From Carettochelys insculpta (lineage: Eukaryota; Chordata; Testudines; Carettochelyidae): a stretch of DNA of 64,000 bases. Below are positions 35,646-48,333 of the stretch, one piece after another. Within the stretch, counting starts at the first letter, position 1. The number at the start of each line of letters is the position of its first letter. The stretch spans positions 59,489,001 through 59,553,000 of the forward strand of contig NC_134140.1 of NCBI RefSeq assembly GCF_033958435.1. Direction: 5' to 3'. Made by a program: the position numbers and the translations under genes. The notes under the pieces were generated by a model. It was not told where the DNA came from, did not search any database, and saw only the letters and a list, made by a program, of their open reading frames with translations.

Positions 35646-38240
35646 TTTCCCCAACACAGGCCCAGTTCTGCTGAGAAAAGCCTCTGGTGTAGCTGTAGAT
35701 TATGGGTGTGCAGGTGATAGAATTATTCTGCAGATTTACATTCTCTCATTGTTTTGCCAGCACCACACCCTTATGTTCTTGGCTATATATTGTTTATTGG
35801 GATTATGCACTTGGGCAGTTTGCTAGAGGCAATGTTCTCACTTTGCTTGCTAGCGAGAATATTTTTGAAGATATCGAGAGGCTGGATTTGCCCTTGCAGA
35901 GGAAATTCTTCATTGACATAAACCTGATGGAGGCAGCTCAGATTCTTACCTGGCAGCTTTTATTGCAGGGGCTTTTTGGCCCTGTCTTCCAATGCCTCAC
36001 TCAAGAAGCTCGGGCCCCACCAGAGAGTGAAAATAGGAAAAGAAACAGGAACTTCACTGTGAAAACAAAATCACCATAGACCCGAGAGAAGAAGTGAAAA
36101 TAAGGTAAAAATGGCTGATTTTAGGAAAGTTTTGTTACTAGCTCAGCAGTTCCCAAGCTGTGGTCAGTGGAGAGCTGGTTGGATTGAGTGTGCTGGTTTC
36201 AGTGCCTTATTTAATGTGTTTTTCATTGATGATAATGAGTTCTAGCAGCTGGAAATACTTCCCTATCACTTTTCCATACAGAGGGTAGGAGTCAGTGAGT
36301 GACTAGCTTGATTAAAAGGTTGTCCATGTTAGGAAAAGGTTTCAGAATGCTTGAGCCTGAGTGTGCTCACTCCAGCTACTAGTAAAACATTCCATAAATG
36401 CACCTGCAACCGCAGAATGCCGGCTATGATTAATACAAGTCAGATCTTTGTCTCACTTTGGAGTAAGACAACACCTGGACTATTACTCCAGGCACCTGAG
36501 AGTTCCGAAGAAACAACCATATTTGTAAAGGCACCAGGAGAGGAACAGATTTAAAAGTCAATAATGGCAATATTCAGTCTTGTATATTAAAACTGTGCAT
36601 TTCAATCTCTCTAAAACACACGTGCTGCCATAGTAACAGTGGACCAGATTTACAAAAGATGAGTAAGAGCACAAAAAACGCAAGCTTGATGCAGGAAGAT
36701 CATGCCCAGGTCCAAGAGCTGAATACTGACAAATGCATAGCTGGAACCAGTCTGGCTCAGGGAAGTGGGTGGAATCGGGGCAGGCTCAGGGACATGGGGA
36801 AGGGGTGGAGTCGGGGGAGGCAGGGATAGGAAAAGGCATGGTGACACTGAGAGGATTCTTATGGTGGCTTGACTGGCGCCTCCCAGCAGTCACCACTGCC
36901 CTACATTCATGTAACAGTATTACATGGTTTGTCTTATGCCCTTTCCACTCGTGCCTAACATTCGCTTAGTTTTTTTGACTGCTGCTGGACACTTTGCAGA
37001 TGTTTTTTAGTTGTAATTATCTAAAAACACCCAGGCTATATACAGCACAGAAACAGTGGATTTCTTATGAGGTTAACCTTAAATTTGAAGCTGCCACAGG
37101 TGGATGTAATGGATTGCTCTGCTCACCACTGGATGGCACCCCCTTGTGGTTTCTCCACGGAATTAGCTTGGTCAGGCTGGTGCCCCTTCGGTCAGTCCCT
37201 TCTCTGTGGTCCCTCTCTTTCCTGGGGAGGTGCATGGCGAGCTTTGTGGCTCAGCCCTCTGGTTAGCTCCCTGTTGTGAGAGCGTATCAACTAGGTTCCT
37301 ACTCTCTACCAGTCCCAGCAGTCGTCTGCTTCACTGCCTCTTAGTTCCACTCCTGCAGTAGCAGCCTGGGGGACCTGGCCCCAGCTCTACTCTGGGCTCC
37401 GGTTCAGACAGAGCCATCCTGTCTGTAGGGTGGTTCAGGGCAGCCACCCCAGAAACCCTGCTTTTTGGGGGGGGGTCGCACAGCAGCCACCTCAATTGTC
37501 CTATGGATTGTTCCCAGCGCCATCCAGGGGATTACTGAGGGAAGGGCCCAGCACGGGGAAGCAGCAGGGACTGCCTCCCTTCTGCCTTCACCGCAGTGGC
37601 AGGAGCCGGAATGGCCAGGTTGCCTGCTCCGTCCTCTCCCCCACCCCACACACATACACCACCCACCCTCGGGTTCACCATGGCAGCAGGAAGCAGAGAA
37701 CCCAGCCCTAGGGCCCTGCGCTTCCCGACACCCAGAGAACGGGGCGCCGTAGGGCACAGTGGGGGAAGGAGGATCACAGCAGGCTGCCAGGCTGGGCCCA
37801 CGCCAGTTCCCGCCACAAAGTGGGGGAGTTACTCCTGTGACTAGTCCAGTTTGGTTCAATGGGACTCAGGCAATCAAAGTAACTCCTGCTCGGTTAGAGG
37901 GGCTCAGAGCAGTGATGGCCAAAAGAAATTTAATGATCACTACACTCCCCCCGCCCCAGCCACGCACCTACCTCCCCACCCAGCAAACTGACAGAGACTC
38001 ACCAGAACTGTCGCTAGCACTGCATGAGCCACCCAGCCCCTAGCCATGCCGTGTGAGCCACGCCCAGCCACGCTGCTCCAAGCTGCGCTATGCCAGCCAC
38101 CCTGAGCGAGCCGCCTGCCTGTTCTGAGCGGCCTTGCGTGCGCTGCCTCCACCACATGCTTCTCCCGCCATGTGCCGGGGTGTTTGCATGGAGGGGGCGG
38201 AGGGCACTTCACACGTGGCGCTAATGAGCTGTTCGCCACA
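35646..38240. other. Intergenic, mostly unrecognised
   Basis: A hAT-like left end lies at 36144-36235 (cagcagttcccaagctgtgg). From 37.1 to 38.2 kb the DNA becomes GC-rich, with overlapping frames on both strands that read as compositional; it could be a decayed repeat, but I cannot name one. No exon is supported. Confidence 0.5.
36144..36235. mobile_element. hAT-type left-end fragment
   Basis: cagcagttcccaagctgtgg and tcagtggagagctgg resemble the standard left end of a Charlie-like element. No right end is seen. Confidence 0.45.
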
Positions 38241-38262
38241 CCACACTGTCCCGTTTGCCACA

Positions 38263-38700
38263 CAGAATCATAGAATCAGAACACTAGGACTGGAAGGGAC
38301 CTCGAGAGGCCATCGAGTCGAGCCCCCTGCCCCAATGGCGGGACCAAGTACTGTCTAAACCATCCCTGACAGACAGCTATCTAACCTGTTCTTAAATATC
38401 TCCAGTGATGGAGATTCCACAACCTCCCTTGGCAATTTATTCCACTGTTTGACCACCCTGACAGTAGGAACTTTTTCCTAATGTCCAACCTAAACCTCTT
38501 TTGCTGCAGTTTAAGCCCATTGCCTCTTGGTCTATCCTCAGAGGCCAAGAGAACAAGTTTTCTCCCACCTCATGACATCCTTTTAGATACCTGAAAACCG
38601 CTATCATGTCGCCCCTCAATCTTCTCTTTTCCAAACTAAACAAGCCCAATGCTTTCAGCCTTTCTTCATAGGTCACATTTTCTAGACCTTCCATCATTCT
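38263..38700 (-). mobile_element. CR1 LINE 3' fragment
   Basis: Begins cagaatcatagaatcag (complement of the CR1 terminal octamer-type repeat), then ggactggaagggacctc, then gaaccttttt-type and cagcctttcttcatagg text leading into the end of the ORF2 region. It runs right to left and is 5'-truncated near 38700. Confidence 0.92.
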
Positions 38701-38719
38701 TGTGGCGAACGGACAGCAT

Positions 38720-39190
38720 ATTGGACACCACAGGCTTAGAGGAATGGCCGCAAACACTGTATCTCACAATGCCAATAGTATAGTGCCTGGTGGCTATCAT
38801 TCAGAATGCTGCTCTATTTTATGGCCTGAGAGCAAACTACAGGGCAGGTGAGGAGGTGATGGATCGATGCTTCCCACAAACATTATTTCTTTCAGTTGCA
38901 CATGGGAAAAAAAACCACACTGGGCTGCATTTCAAAGCATGCTACCATGCTTTTCAATTAAGAGAAAGGGTCAGCTTCTAAGTCATTGTTAATGTCGCCA
39001 TAAAAATGAAAAAGCCCATTTGCTGAAGGTGAAGAAATAGCTTCAGGGCTAATATTCCTGGCACCTGTAGCTTTCTGAGTAAGAAAAGACTAATAGCATC
39101 TTACGATGTTTTATAATTTTTTTACTCTATTTGGTGTTTTCTTTTTGAAGCCAAGAATTCTTAAGCCCAATTCCTTTTGATAAATGTTAG
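38720..39190. other. Intergenic, nothing recognised
   Basis: No gene or named repeat is visible. Confidence 0.5.
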
Positions 39191-39602
39191 ACACTCACCC
39201 CTTGCTATATGAGCACAATTGGTTCCCAACTTTCTGCTCGTAGGTGAACACTCATAAGAGGGACACTAAATTACCATTAAAATACATGTAAAAGTCTCTG
39301 ACTGGTTTGAAGTGCTCCTAATTGGGGGAAGGAGTGGCAGCATGCAGCTTGAAAGGTAAGTGAACCTGGTGGGGGCGGGGGTGTTGGAAAAGGTGCAGTA
39401 CCTGTGGGCGGGGGGTGCATGGGGAGTTGTGAGCCAGGGGTGTTGGAGCAGGGCTGGCCAGGGCTGGGGGGTCTCCCTGCACCCAGGCCAGGGACCCCGT
39501 AGCTGGCTCTTACAACGGGGGGAAGTTCACTCTTTTAGTGACCAAAGGTATATAGTTATATCCCTCATTTTAGTGAGTACTCGTTAAATGAGAGATGAGT
39601 GG
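39191..39602. mobile_element. Possible MITE, cactcaccc...gatgagtgg ends
   Basis: The left end cactcaccccttgctatatg and the complement of the right end (cactcatctctcatttaacg) agree at about two thirds of the positions. The middle is G-rich. The family is unknown. Confidence 0.4.
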
Positions 39603-40930
39603 ACCTTCCCCCCCCCACCCCTTTTTGAGCCATCTCTGTGGTGCCCTGTTTTGTGGCCCATTAATACATGTCCTGGTCTAACTGAGCTGGACATTCAGCC
39701 AACTTTATGCAGTGCAGGGGCTGATCAGGGAGCAGAATTGCTCTAGACAAAAGCAGGAGCTCACTACTACAAAAAGAATTCCATTGTCTGTAGCTAGCCT
39801 CACTGTGGTAGGAGCGGAAATAGTGATGTCTGGAATGGCGGCTTTTCTGGCTCCACCTTCCTCTCTGGCCTCGAGCAACTTGTAGGGCTGTGCTGGCTGG
39901 CATGAGGCTATGGTGTGGAGATTGTGGTGTGTCCTGCTTTAGTCCATGTCCACTGCCAACTGGCTGTGTATAAGAACAAGCACTTCTGCCCAGATGCTGT
40001 CAGGGAAGCTAAGCCCATAAAGGAACAATGCCCTCTACCACGGCTAGGCCTTCTGTTGCTTCTGGCTCCAAGCAGACTTTCTGCCATTGGGACCATGTCA
40101 AAGTCTGCACTGGTGGAATGAGTCCAAGCCTCATGGACATGTTGAAGTTGAGCTTCACACAATTGTCCAGAACTTGTCACTCCAGGCACAGAAACCTACT
40201 CACCGACCCATTGCTACGATCGGCCATCAAGAAAGTCCCTTGCCTTGACAACAGTTGGTTTATATATATGTTGGGATCTGTGTGTGATCTCTTGAAGTAA
40301 CAAATAATACTGTTGGTTATTAGGCTGGAATAGACAGACCCAGATATCAGAGATGTATGACTTGGAGAACGCCTCCTGTAGCTAACGGGCCCCGGCCTTT
40401 GGAGCTAGCATCTCAGCAATATGTCAGAGCCAAGTGTTCTTTAGGGAGTGGCTCTGAGTACAGTGAGTTGTTTAGAAGTCAACTGGCTCTTTATTTTGTT
40501 CTGAGCTCAGAAGTTTCTGAAGTGTGTATTTGAGTTATAATATCCCTCACTGCAGGGCTGGGCTGTCAGAGTGACAGACGCAAGAGAGATTAACAAATAA
40601 AATAATGCAGCTCATCAGCGCCATAGAAGTGACAAGCTGAGACAGAGAGAGAAGACGTTGCTTAGGCTGCTAGACTAACATTATTTTTAATCCACTATTT
40701 CCTTTTAATCAAACAGAGATAGTTTCCCATTTCTTCTAGATTCCTGCTTTATCTCACCCAATCTCCTTAGAGAGCTTGCACAGAGATTTGCTTATTGTTT
40801 CGTTAATGAGACGGTATCCACGTAACATGGATCACGCCAAGGGAGGCTTTTGGCTTTCTCGTCACTGGAGGCTTTTCAGAACAGTTTAGCCAAACACCGG
40901 TCAGGAATGGTCTAAAATTACTTAATCCTG
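39603..40930. other. Intergenic, nothing recognised
   Basis: Overlapping reading frames of 70-93 codons at 39661-40300 occur on both strands with no family resemblance or splice frame. Confidence 0.5.
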
Positions 40931-40934
40931 ATTT

Positions 40935-41000
40935 GGTATAAGGGCAGAGGTAGGTGGACCAGATGACCTCTGAAGGTTCCTTCCAGCCCTCAACTTCTAT
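40935..41000 (+). mobile_element. CR1 LINE 3' end scrap
   Basis: gtggaccagatgacctctg, then aggttccttccagccct and aacttctatg, is the last part of a CR1 3' UTR in plus orientation. Confidence 0.75.
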
Positions 41001-44000
41001 GTCATAAATAGCTTCATCGATTCAATTGCTCAATAATCTCAGTTAAGTGTTGCCCAAAACACCTCGGGCTAGAACTTGAATGTTTAGAAAAAGACGATTG
41101 TTACAGGATAAACACCAGGCTGCCATTACACTGGTTCGCCTACTAGATTAGAAGACCACCTGGACTGAATTACAGCTTTGAATTTCATTGGGGTCATTCA
41201 TCTAATGGTATACAGATTATATTGTTAACAAGTAGATGAGGATTTATGACACCCTGAAACTGATGAACTTGGAACAGGCTATTAGTAAGGCTTGAACAGC
41301 TAATCGTGGAAGTAAGGCCCTGATTCTGTAATGTGTTAAGCACTCCCAATTCTTTTCACAGTTAATGATTTCACAGGGCACTGACTACCAATACTGAGGC
41401 AATGACCCAAGCCCTGCAAACTCCTGCGTATCTTCAGCTCATTTTTGCAGCTGCAGCTGCTAATTTTGTATCCATGGAAGTCTAACTATGGGCTTGCTTG
41501 GACCTAACTGTACCTAAATCAGTATGTATCCTGCTGGTACATAGTGACAAAAACCTGCTGTGTCTGTGGTGCAGCTTGGCCCTTTATGCCCTTTATACCC
41601 ACAGGTGCAGAGACTTTTCCATCTGCCTGGAGACATTACTCTGACGCTTATCTTCTTGCAGCAAGTGATGCTGTGTATTGAGTCACACGTGCAGCCAGCA
41701 GGATATGAGGTATTACGCAGCCCATCTCCAAACACAGCTTACAAAGAAAACAAGTAAAGAAACGAAACATTACAGTGTAGGATTAAACCAAAAAGAAAAA
41801 AAAAAAAGCAATTACTTTGCAGTCTGAGAACTTTTGTGTCAGCCCCTTGGAGGTTTCCTTCTTAGTTTGGTTTGGTGGGAGCAGAGATCGGTTTATATCT
41901 CGTGGCACATCGGGGACTTGTATGCAGCAATGCGCATGTGTGTCTGTGACAGTAGCAACAAGAGAGGGTGAAATGTCACAACGGAACTTTCCAGCTGAAC
42001 CCTTCAGTCAGTCACACAGCTGTGGTGTATGAAAGGGGAATGAGCTTCAGTATTAGCCAGTGCTATTGGCAGCTGGCCTAGAACACTGGGTTTGCATTTT
42101 TTTTTAATTCCCTTCTATAGTGTATTTAAATTAAGTGATTTTTCTCCTTTAACCCTAGCAGGCCTCCTTTTGATTTAAGAAAGCAGCTAAATTAGATGCA
42201 AGAGAAGTCAGTCTCCTTCCTTCCCCAAACAGAACAATTTAGGCTTTTTCAGTAATTTTACAAATGAAGTGAAATCTTGCAACCATGTTTTACGTGTAAG
42301 GAAGATGCAGAGGTGCCGGTCAGAGCAGGGTTCCCTCAAACCTAACTGCACCACCTGAGGAATAAAGTCACTAAGGATGGGTGGCTAAATATATCTTTGC
42401 AAAGTTGCCAATTTTGAGGCACATAATTTTGACTGACAAAACCTATGCAAGGATCAGGGCTGGGGCACATCCATAGAAACCACTTTCCCACGTCCTATTT
42501 TGCCCTCCCTGTCTCCTGTGGTCTACTGGAGTGTGCTGCAGAACTCTACTTCCAGGAGTCCATTCAACTTTTCCAGCAGACCCTTCAGTTTAGTGAAGAA
42601 AGTTAGCCTCCACAACCTGTGTAGTAATCCTTCGCTCTTCAGGAATTTTCTTCAGACCCAGACCTGTAAAAGAACACTTCCGGGCGAGAATTTCCTGTGG
42701 GCTTTAGACGAGGCAGGAAAGTAATTCTTCTAGCAAAACTTTCCAATCCATCTAAAAGTGATTCCATCAAATGGTTCCTAGCAAAAATGTGTTTTCTTCT
42801 CTTCACTGGTCTGCTGGGATTCTCAGATCTCTCTCTACAGTCTGTAGAGATTAGGCCTCCTCTATAACTAGCAACATGTATTCCCAGGGCAGGCAACTAC
42901 GTCACTCACCGATTGACTGGAGTGTTTGGTTTCAGATCACTGCTAAGAAAGTACAAATCAGTGTCGTAAAATGTTCTTCAAAGTCTCCGCACATATTATA
43001 AAGCAAAGAGCTGATTGTAGACAGAGGCCTTGAAAACTTTAGTTTGATTGTTTGACATCAAGGACTGAAGTGCACATGATAACACAGAGTCAACTGTAGT
43101 TCTTAATCCAGAAAGGCCAGCACTGTGCTAAACATAGAGATGATAGCATTTGCGCCTCAATGCCAGGGTTGGTATTGCTCTGACCTTTCTTCTGTTACTG
43201 TCCTTGGCTTGTCCCCATTAGACCACACGAACATCCAATGCAAGCAAACAGTAACCATGATGCAAGTGAGACACATATTACATTAGGCAACACTGTGAGT
43301 TTAAAAATAGCTTTCCTCATTAGAGTACAGACTACTCCTGCTCTGCTGGAGGGGGTGAGGGGAACAGTAGTCAGAGGCTCTCCCAGGCTGTTTGTGTGAT
43401 CCTAAATACAATGCTCAACACCCACGTATTGTAGGAAACTGATTCAGAGTCGAGGTCTGATCTCATCTTCCTTGGCTTGATGTCAGGCTAACACCGTTAT
43501 TAACTCAAATGAATTAACTCTTGATTTACACTTGCGTGGTCTAGCTTGGAACCAGAACCTGAACGGCACATATTAAAGTATTTATAAGCTGTATTCAGCA
43601 ACACCAGAGCCCTGCTAATTGGCACTAATGACTGCAAGAGCCGCTGCAAGTGACTGGATTTTGTGAATCAGCAAAGCAAAAAAAGACTAAAAAATAAGGA
43701 TATTGCCCGCCAAGATGTGAACTAGATATTGGCTTTAGTTAGTGATGACGAAGTTCACAGGATATCCATAAGTATACTGCTGTGTATTGACAGCCCTTGA
43801 ATCAAAGTTTAAACCCTGTTCCTGATGGAAACCACTTCACGCCAAGGAGTGTGGCAGCTCTCGCTATACACTTGGGTGCAGCACCTCTGGATTTTGAATA
43901 GTTTGCATACATTAAGCACATGGGACTTTGTTTTAAAGTCTCTCTACGGAGTCTCAGTATGTATCTATTAAGTTTATTTTAAGCCCATGTGGCTTAAGTC

Positions 44001-45400
44001 TGCTGTTGGGGAGTTTCACACGGAGTGTCTCAGGGAAGGGGAATGATTGTTAGCGTTCAAGAAGAGATCGGGGAGTCTCCTTGGTTCCCAATTTTATCAA
44101 AGAGGGCCTGGACTAAGGGGTCTTTTCCCACGAGGTGCAGAACTGTCAGGGCTGCAGGCACAGTGCAGTATTGGAAAAATCAGTCTAATGATTCGAGCAA
44201 GAACTAAAGGCCACACCCTGTAATTGATTTTTAACAGCTGTTGACCAGCACCACACTGCCAAAGTTGATGGATTCCATGAGTCCTCCAAAGGATTTCCAT
44301 CTATGGTGAGGTGTGAGAAGGACTTTAGAAAAGGAAACTGATGCAGCCATTTTTGTCAGGCTTCTCCCCCACAAAACCTATTCATTCTTCCTAAAGCTTC
44401 AGGGTAAATCAAAATCTTTCTAAATAACTAACAATGGGCTGGTTATACAAATTGGGCTGCACAATTGGTAAACTCAACCACAATGCCACAGTGTTGTTAT
44501 TGTAGGGGTCTGACCCAAAAAGGAGTCATGGGGGGGGTGTGCCACAAGGCTATAGAGGGTGGGTGGGCGAGGGCCTGTGGTACTGCTACCCTTCTATGCT
44601 GCTTCTGTCAAGGCACAGCTTCTCAGGTACCCAGCTCTGAAGGCAGCGCAGAAGTAAGGGCAGCAATTCTGTAAGCCCCCTAAAATAACCCGGCAAACTC
44701 CACTGCAATTCCCTTTTGGTCCTGACTTCCTAGTTAAGACATGCTCGTCTCGCCAATGATATCTGTATAGTAGAAAGCACACAAAAGTTCATATCTGATG
44801 GTCTCCGAAGCATTTTTCTTGGCCATGAGTTTGGCAGGATGCTAGCCATAGCAAGAAAGAAAATAATTTCCTGTGATGCTTCTAAGCAGTCATGACTTGG
44901 TCCCTTCTCTGTACTGTTTGCTCTGCTTACAGTGTATTTCTTGAGCAGAGGGCCCACCTCTCATCTACTCTGTATAGTAGTAATCATGCTGTTAGTGCTT
45001 AAAAACAGGGACAATGATTTCATTCTAGTATGCTGGAGTAGACTAGTGAGAGTGGAGAAGCAAGTTTACCCATGTGAAATGGAGATAAAGGGGGTGTGGT
45101 TAGCCACTTTAACAGAAAAACCAAACAATTCTGGGGAATTGTTTTTGTCTGGCGTCTTCTTGCCCAGTCTTCTCTAGTCTGTACTTTACCAAAGGATTTC
45201 TCTGCAAAACTGGCAACTCTTCTTTATCTAAGAAAAATGAATAGATTTAAAACATTAGTTACCACAAGTTCATTACATTTGCTCTTGGCCTACCTAGGGG
45301 CTTATTAACACATTTTAAAAAAATAATTTCCAGCGCAGAGCCTGCAATTTGAATTGGACATCAGCTCCCAGGTAGTTCACCGATCAATGTCCCAATGCAG
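41001..45400. other. Intergenic, nothing recognised
   Basis: Over 4 kb with no gene, RNA or repeat family that I can support. An A12 run lies near 41798. Confidence 0.5.
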
Positions 45401-45411
45401 GGCTATTGAAT

Positions 45412-45476
45412 CTCATGAAAGCTTATGTCCTGAAAAATTTGGTCGGCTTTAAGGTGCCACCAGACTCCTTGTTGCT
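45412..45476 (+). mobile_element. SINE-like tail fragment
   Basis: ctcatgaaagcttatgtcc, then ctttaaggtgccaccagac and tccttgttgc: the other common turtle repeat tail, seen in reverse at 49661 and 55475. Confidence 0.7.
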
Positions 45477-45493
45477 TCCATTTATCACTGTGA

Positions 45494-45907
45494 GGGTGTG
45501 TCTACACTTGCATTCCTCTTTCGAAAGAGGTATGCAAATGAGGCAAATTGAAAATGCAAATAAGGTATAAATTTGCGTATCCAGCACCTCATTTGTGTAT
45601 TCTAATTTCAAAAGCGCTTCTTTCGAAAGAAGAAAGTCAGTATAGACACTGCTCTTTCGAAAGTAACCCCCCATCTTCGAAAGAATCCTTCTTCCCATTA
45701 AATAAAGGGAAGAAGGATTCTTTCAAAGATGGGTTTACTTTTGAAAGAGTAGCGTCTACACTGGCTTTCTTCTTTCAAAAGAAGCTCTTTTGACATTAGA
45801 ACACGCACATGAGGTGCTGTATATGCAAATTTATACCTCATTTGCATTTTCAATTTACCTCATTTGCATACCTCTTCCGAAAGAGGAGTGCAAGTGTAGA
45901 CACACCC
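45494..45907. mobile_element. Palindromic MITE, copy 2, with perfect TGA TSD
   Basis: GGGTGTGTC at 45494 and GACACACCC ending at 45907, flanked on both sides by TGA (45491-45493 and 45908-45910). The 414 bp is a near-complete inverted repeat and aligns along its length with the copy at 74-484. No protein is encoded. Confidence 0.88.
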
Positions 45908-45910
45908 TGA

Positions 45911-47283
45911 TTCACCAACATAGGGGCTTTGCAGAGGGCTTACAGAACATGATGGTCTGGTGAAAAGGCTGTTTATACAAACCAAAAAAGAACCAACCCA
46001 GACATACCTCCTACCCCGCATAGATGTGCTAAATTATATCCGGCACAAAAGAGCAAGTTGGATGTTTTCACTTAACCCCAACTTCACTTTCATTTGTAGA
46101 GCTAAAAACAGGAGGTCACAAAAATAGAGTGCAAGGCTTGGGCACAGGTTCAAGTTATTAATGATGCAACTGCATAAAGTTCACTTGAAGTTACAGTATG
46201 ATTCCTTACTGCTCTAACCATGATTTTTTGCCTCTCATATATTTTTTTAATAAAATCTTCTGTTCTTTCTCATGTGATTTTAGTACCGATAATGGGAACA
46301 GCAAGATAGCCAGAGATCCCCTTTTACTTGCAGACTCCCCAACATCAGACAAGCCAAAATTTGAAATTCAGGTTAAAGTAAATCTTATGTATGTATGTTG
46401 AAGGAGGGGACCGTCTCAAGGTCACCTATACAAGTTTTGTCCTGTGTCTCCATAAGACAGGGCAAAGGCCAGTGTCACGATCGGAGATTCTGAAGGATCA
46501 AGGGTGGGAGTTTATAGATGAGAAGGAACTGGATGTAATATCTAGCAAACTTGAATCTGAATTGCATCAAGGTGTGAAGGCTTGTCTTCAAAGAGAAAAT
46601 AACTTTCTCCCAGGAGGCAGCTGGCCTGTCACAAAATGTCTGTGGTTCCAGGATTGGACTCCTGCATCACCTCAGGACCCGTAAGTAAATCTGTGGCAGA
46701 CAGCATCCTCTAAGCAGGAGACTGCTAATACATGAATGAATGGACTTGTGTGTTGCTGACCCAGGAAAGCATGCAGTGTGGATGGGAGTGGAGGAGTGGT
46801 GACACGGGAAAGTGGCAAACCTTCTCCTCCCAGGCTTGGGATAGTACCCTAGAATAAAGGGGTAGAGCATATGCTTCTTCCACATGTGATTGGAGCCTTG
46901 AGCCTCTCCTACCACCCATACTGCGGAAGGAACTAGGCTGGTGATGTGATGCAAACTGATCCCTTCAGAGCATGAGTCTGCTGAAGACAGAGTGTGCGGA
47001 TTGCCTCAGCATGTGTCAACAGGGTAATTTTGAATGACTTGGTCATGTACCTGCACCATTCACCTAGTCCTAGTGTTGGGTCAGGCATTAAAGTCCATGC
47101 CTATTAATTTCAGTGTGAGTTTAGATAGCGTTTGCATTAGGGAATTGCATACAACCATAACAATGTGCAAAACAAATGGTCTTGCCACAAAGCTCAGGAA
47201 CAGCATGAAAGGTGATTATCAGCTAAAGTGAATTCACAAGCTTCAGGTTTAATTTAAGAGGCTGTAAGACACAGGTAGACAAA
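45911..47283. other. Intergenic; one exon-like block
   Basis: Mostly unrecognised. At 46288-46684 there is an exon-like block: a pyrimidine tract with ttttag to 46287, an open 29-codon stretch, then a second 97-codon frame ending at a GTAAGT-like donor (46682). I know no matching protein; it may be a decayed repeat or pseudogene. Confidence 0.45.
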
Positions 47284-48333
47284 GGCAACATCTACACTTC
47301 AAGATAAATTCCAATTTATAACAATCGATTTTATAATGCTGGTTTTCCTACACTGAATTTCGAGTATCCTCACTTCCCATAGGCGCCCAACAAACTTGAC
47401 ACTTTGCTTCCACGCTGAAATCACCAAACATTGACTGTTGCAGCAGTGCATTGTGGGAACCCACCCCACAGTTCCCTCACCCCCATATTCTGAGCCAGGA
47501 GCATCAGCGCTGTCAGTTTCCCAGGTCCAACAGCTTGGGGGACCCAGGAAACTGACAATGCAGCAGCCCTGTTCAATTTCCCAGCTCCTGCTAGTACAGT
47601 AAACCCTCCATTTACAGGACTAACAGGGTTGTCGGTTCCTCCCCACAGTCCCTTAAATGTGAGGGTTTACTCCCCCTACCCACAGGCTCCCCCAGCCCCA
47701 GTTCCACCCCAACTTCCCCCCCCAAAACAACCTCCCCAAAAAAACAGCCAAAACTCCCCCCCCCCACCAAAAAAAAAAAATCCTCTTCACAAAAAAACAA
47801 ACCCTCTGCCACTCACCGGCTCCGGTGGAAAAGCTGCTGGAGCCTGCTGGCTGGGGGGCACCTGGTTGCAGGTAGTCAAAGGTGCCTACACGGTAGGTGC
47901 CTGCCCATGGGCGTCTGGCCCCGCATGGCTCGAGCAGCCTGGTGGTGGGGTGTCTGGCCCTGCATGTGGCTCCGGCAGCCCAGCCGCAGGGTGTCTGGCC
48001 CCTGCCACAGGAGTGCAGCAGCCGGATCAGTTTCCCAGCTCCCACTAGCAGCAGGGAGCTGGGAGCCAGGTGCAGCACGCGTAGCTTTGTGGGCTAGATA
48101 AGGGACACCTCTGGAGGCTAATCAATTCGATTTTAGGACATGGCACTTCCACATTGGCCTTTAATTGAACTTCTGAATTCGAGCTTGACGCTACACCTGT
48201 CAGGTAACTGCAATTTTGTAGCTTCAGATGAGCGCACCCTAAATTGAGCTAATGGTATTTTCAGTGAAGACAGTCACCTGGTAATATTGAGCTAACTGCC
48301 TTAAATTCAAATTTACCTCGTAGTGTTGCAGCC
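47284..48333. mobile_element. DNA transposon, 1.05 kb, same family as 32985-34928
   Basis: Starts ggcaacatctacacttc and ends tagtgttgcagcc. The outer 200 bp on the left and 100 bp on the right follow the 1.94-kb copy block by block, while the interior differs and contains a small pogo-like palindrome (47598-47670). Diverged more than the first copy. Confidence 0.7.
47598..47670. mobile_element. Pogo/Tigger-like TIR pair, nested
   Basis: cagtaaaccctccatttaca and the inverse aaatgtgagggtttact form a 73-bp palindrome with typical pogo-type end sequence inside the larger element. Confidence 0.6.

Noticed and set aside
37404..37859. 151-codon minus-strand frame and overlapping plus-strand frames
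   Set aside because: GC-rich sequence with open frames in most phases and no recognisable protein content.
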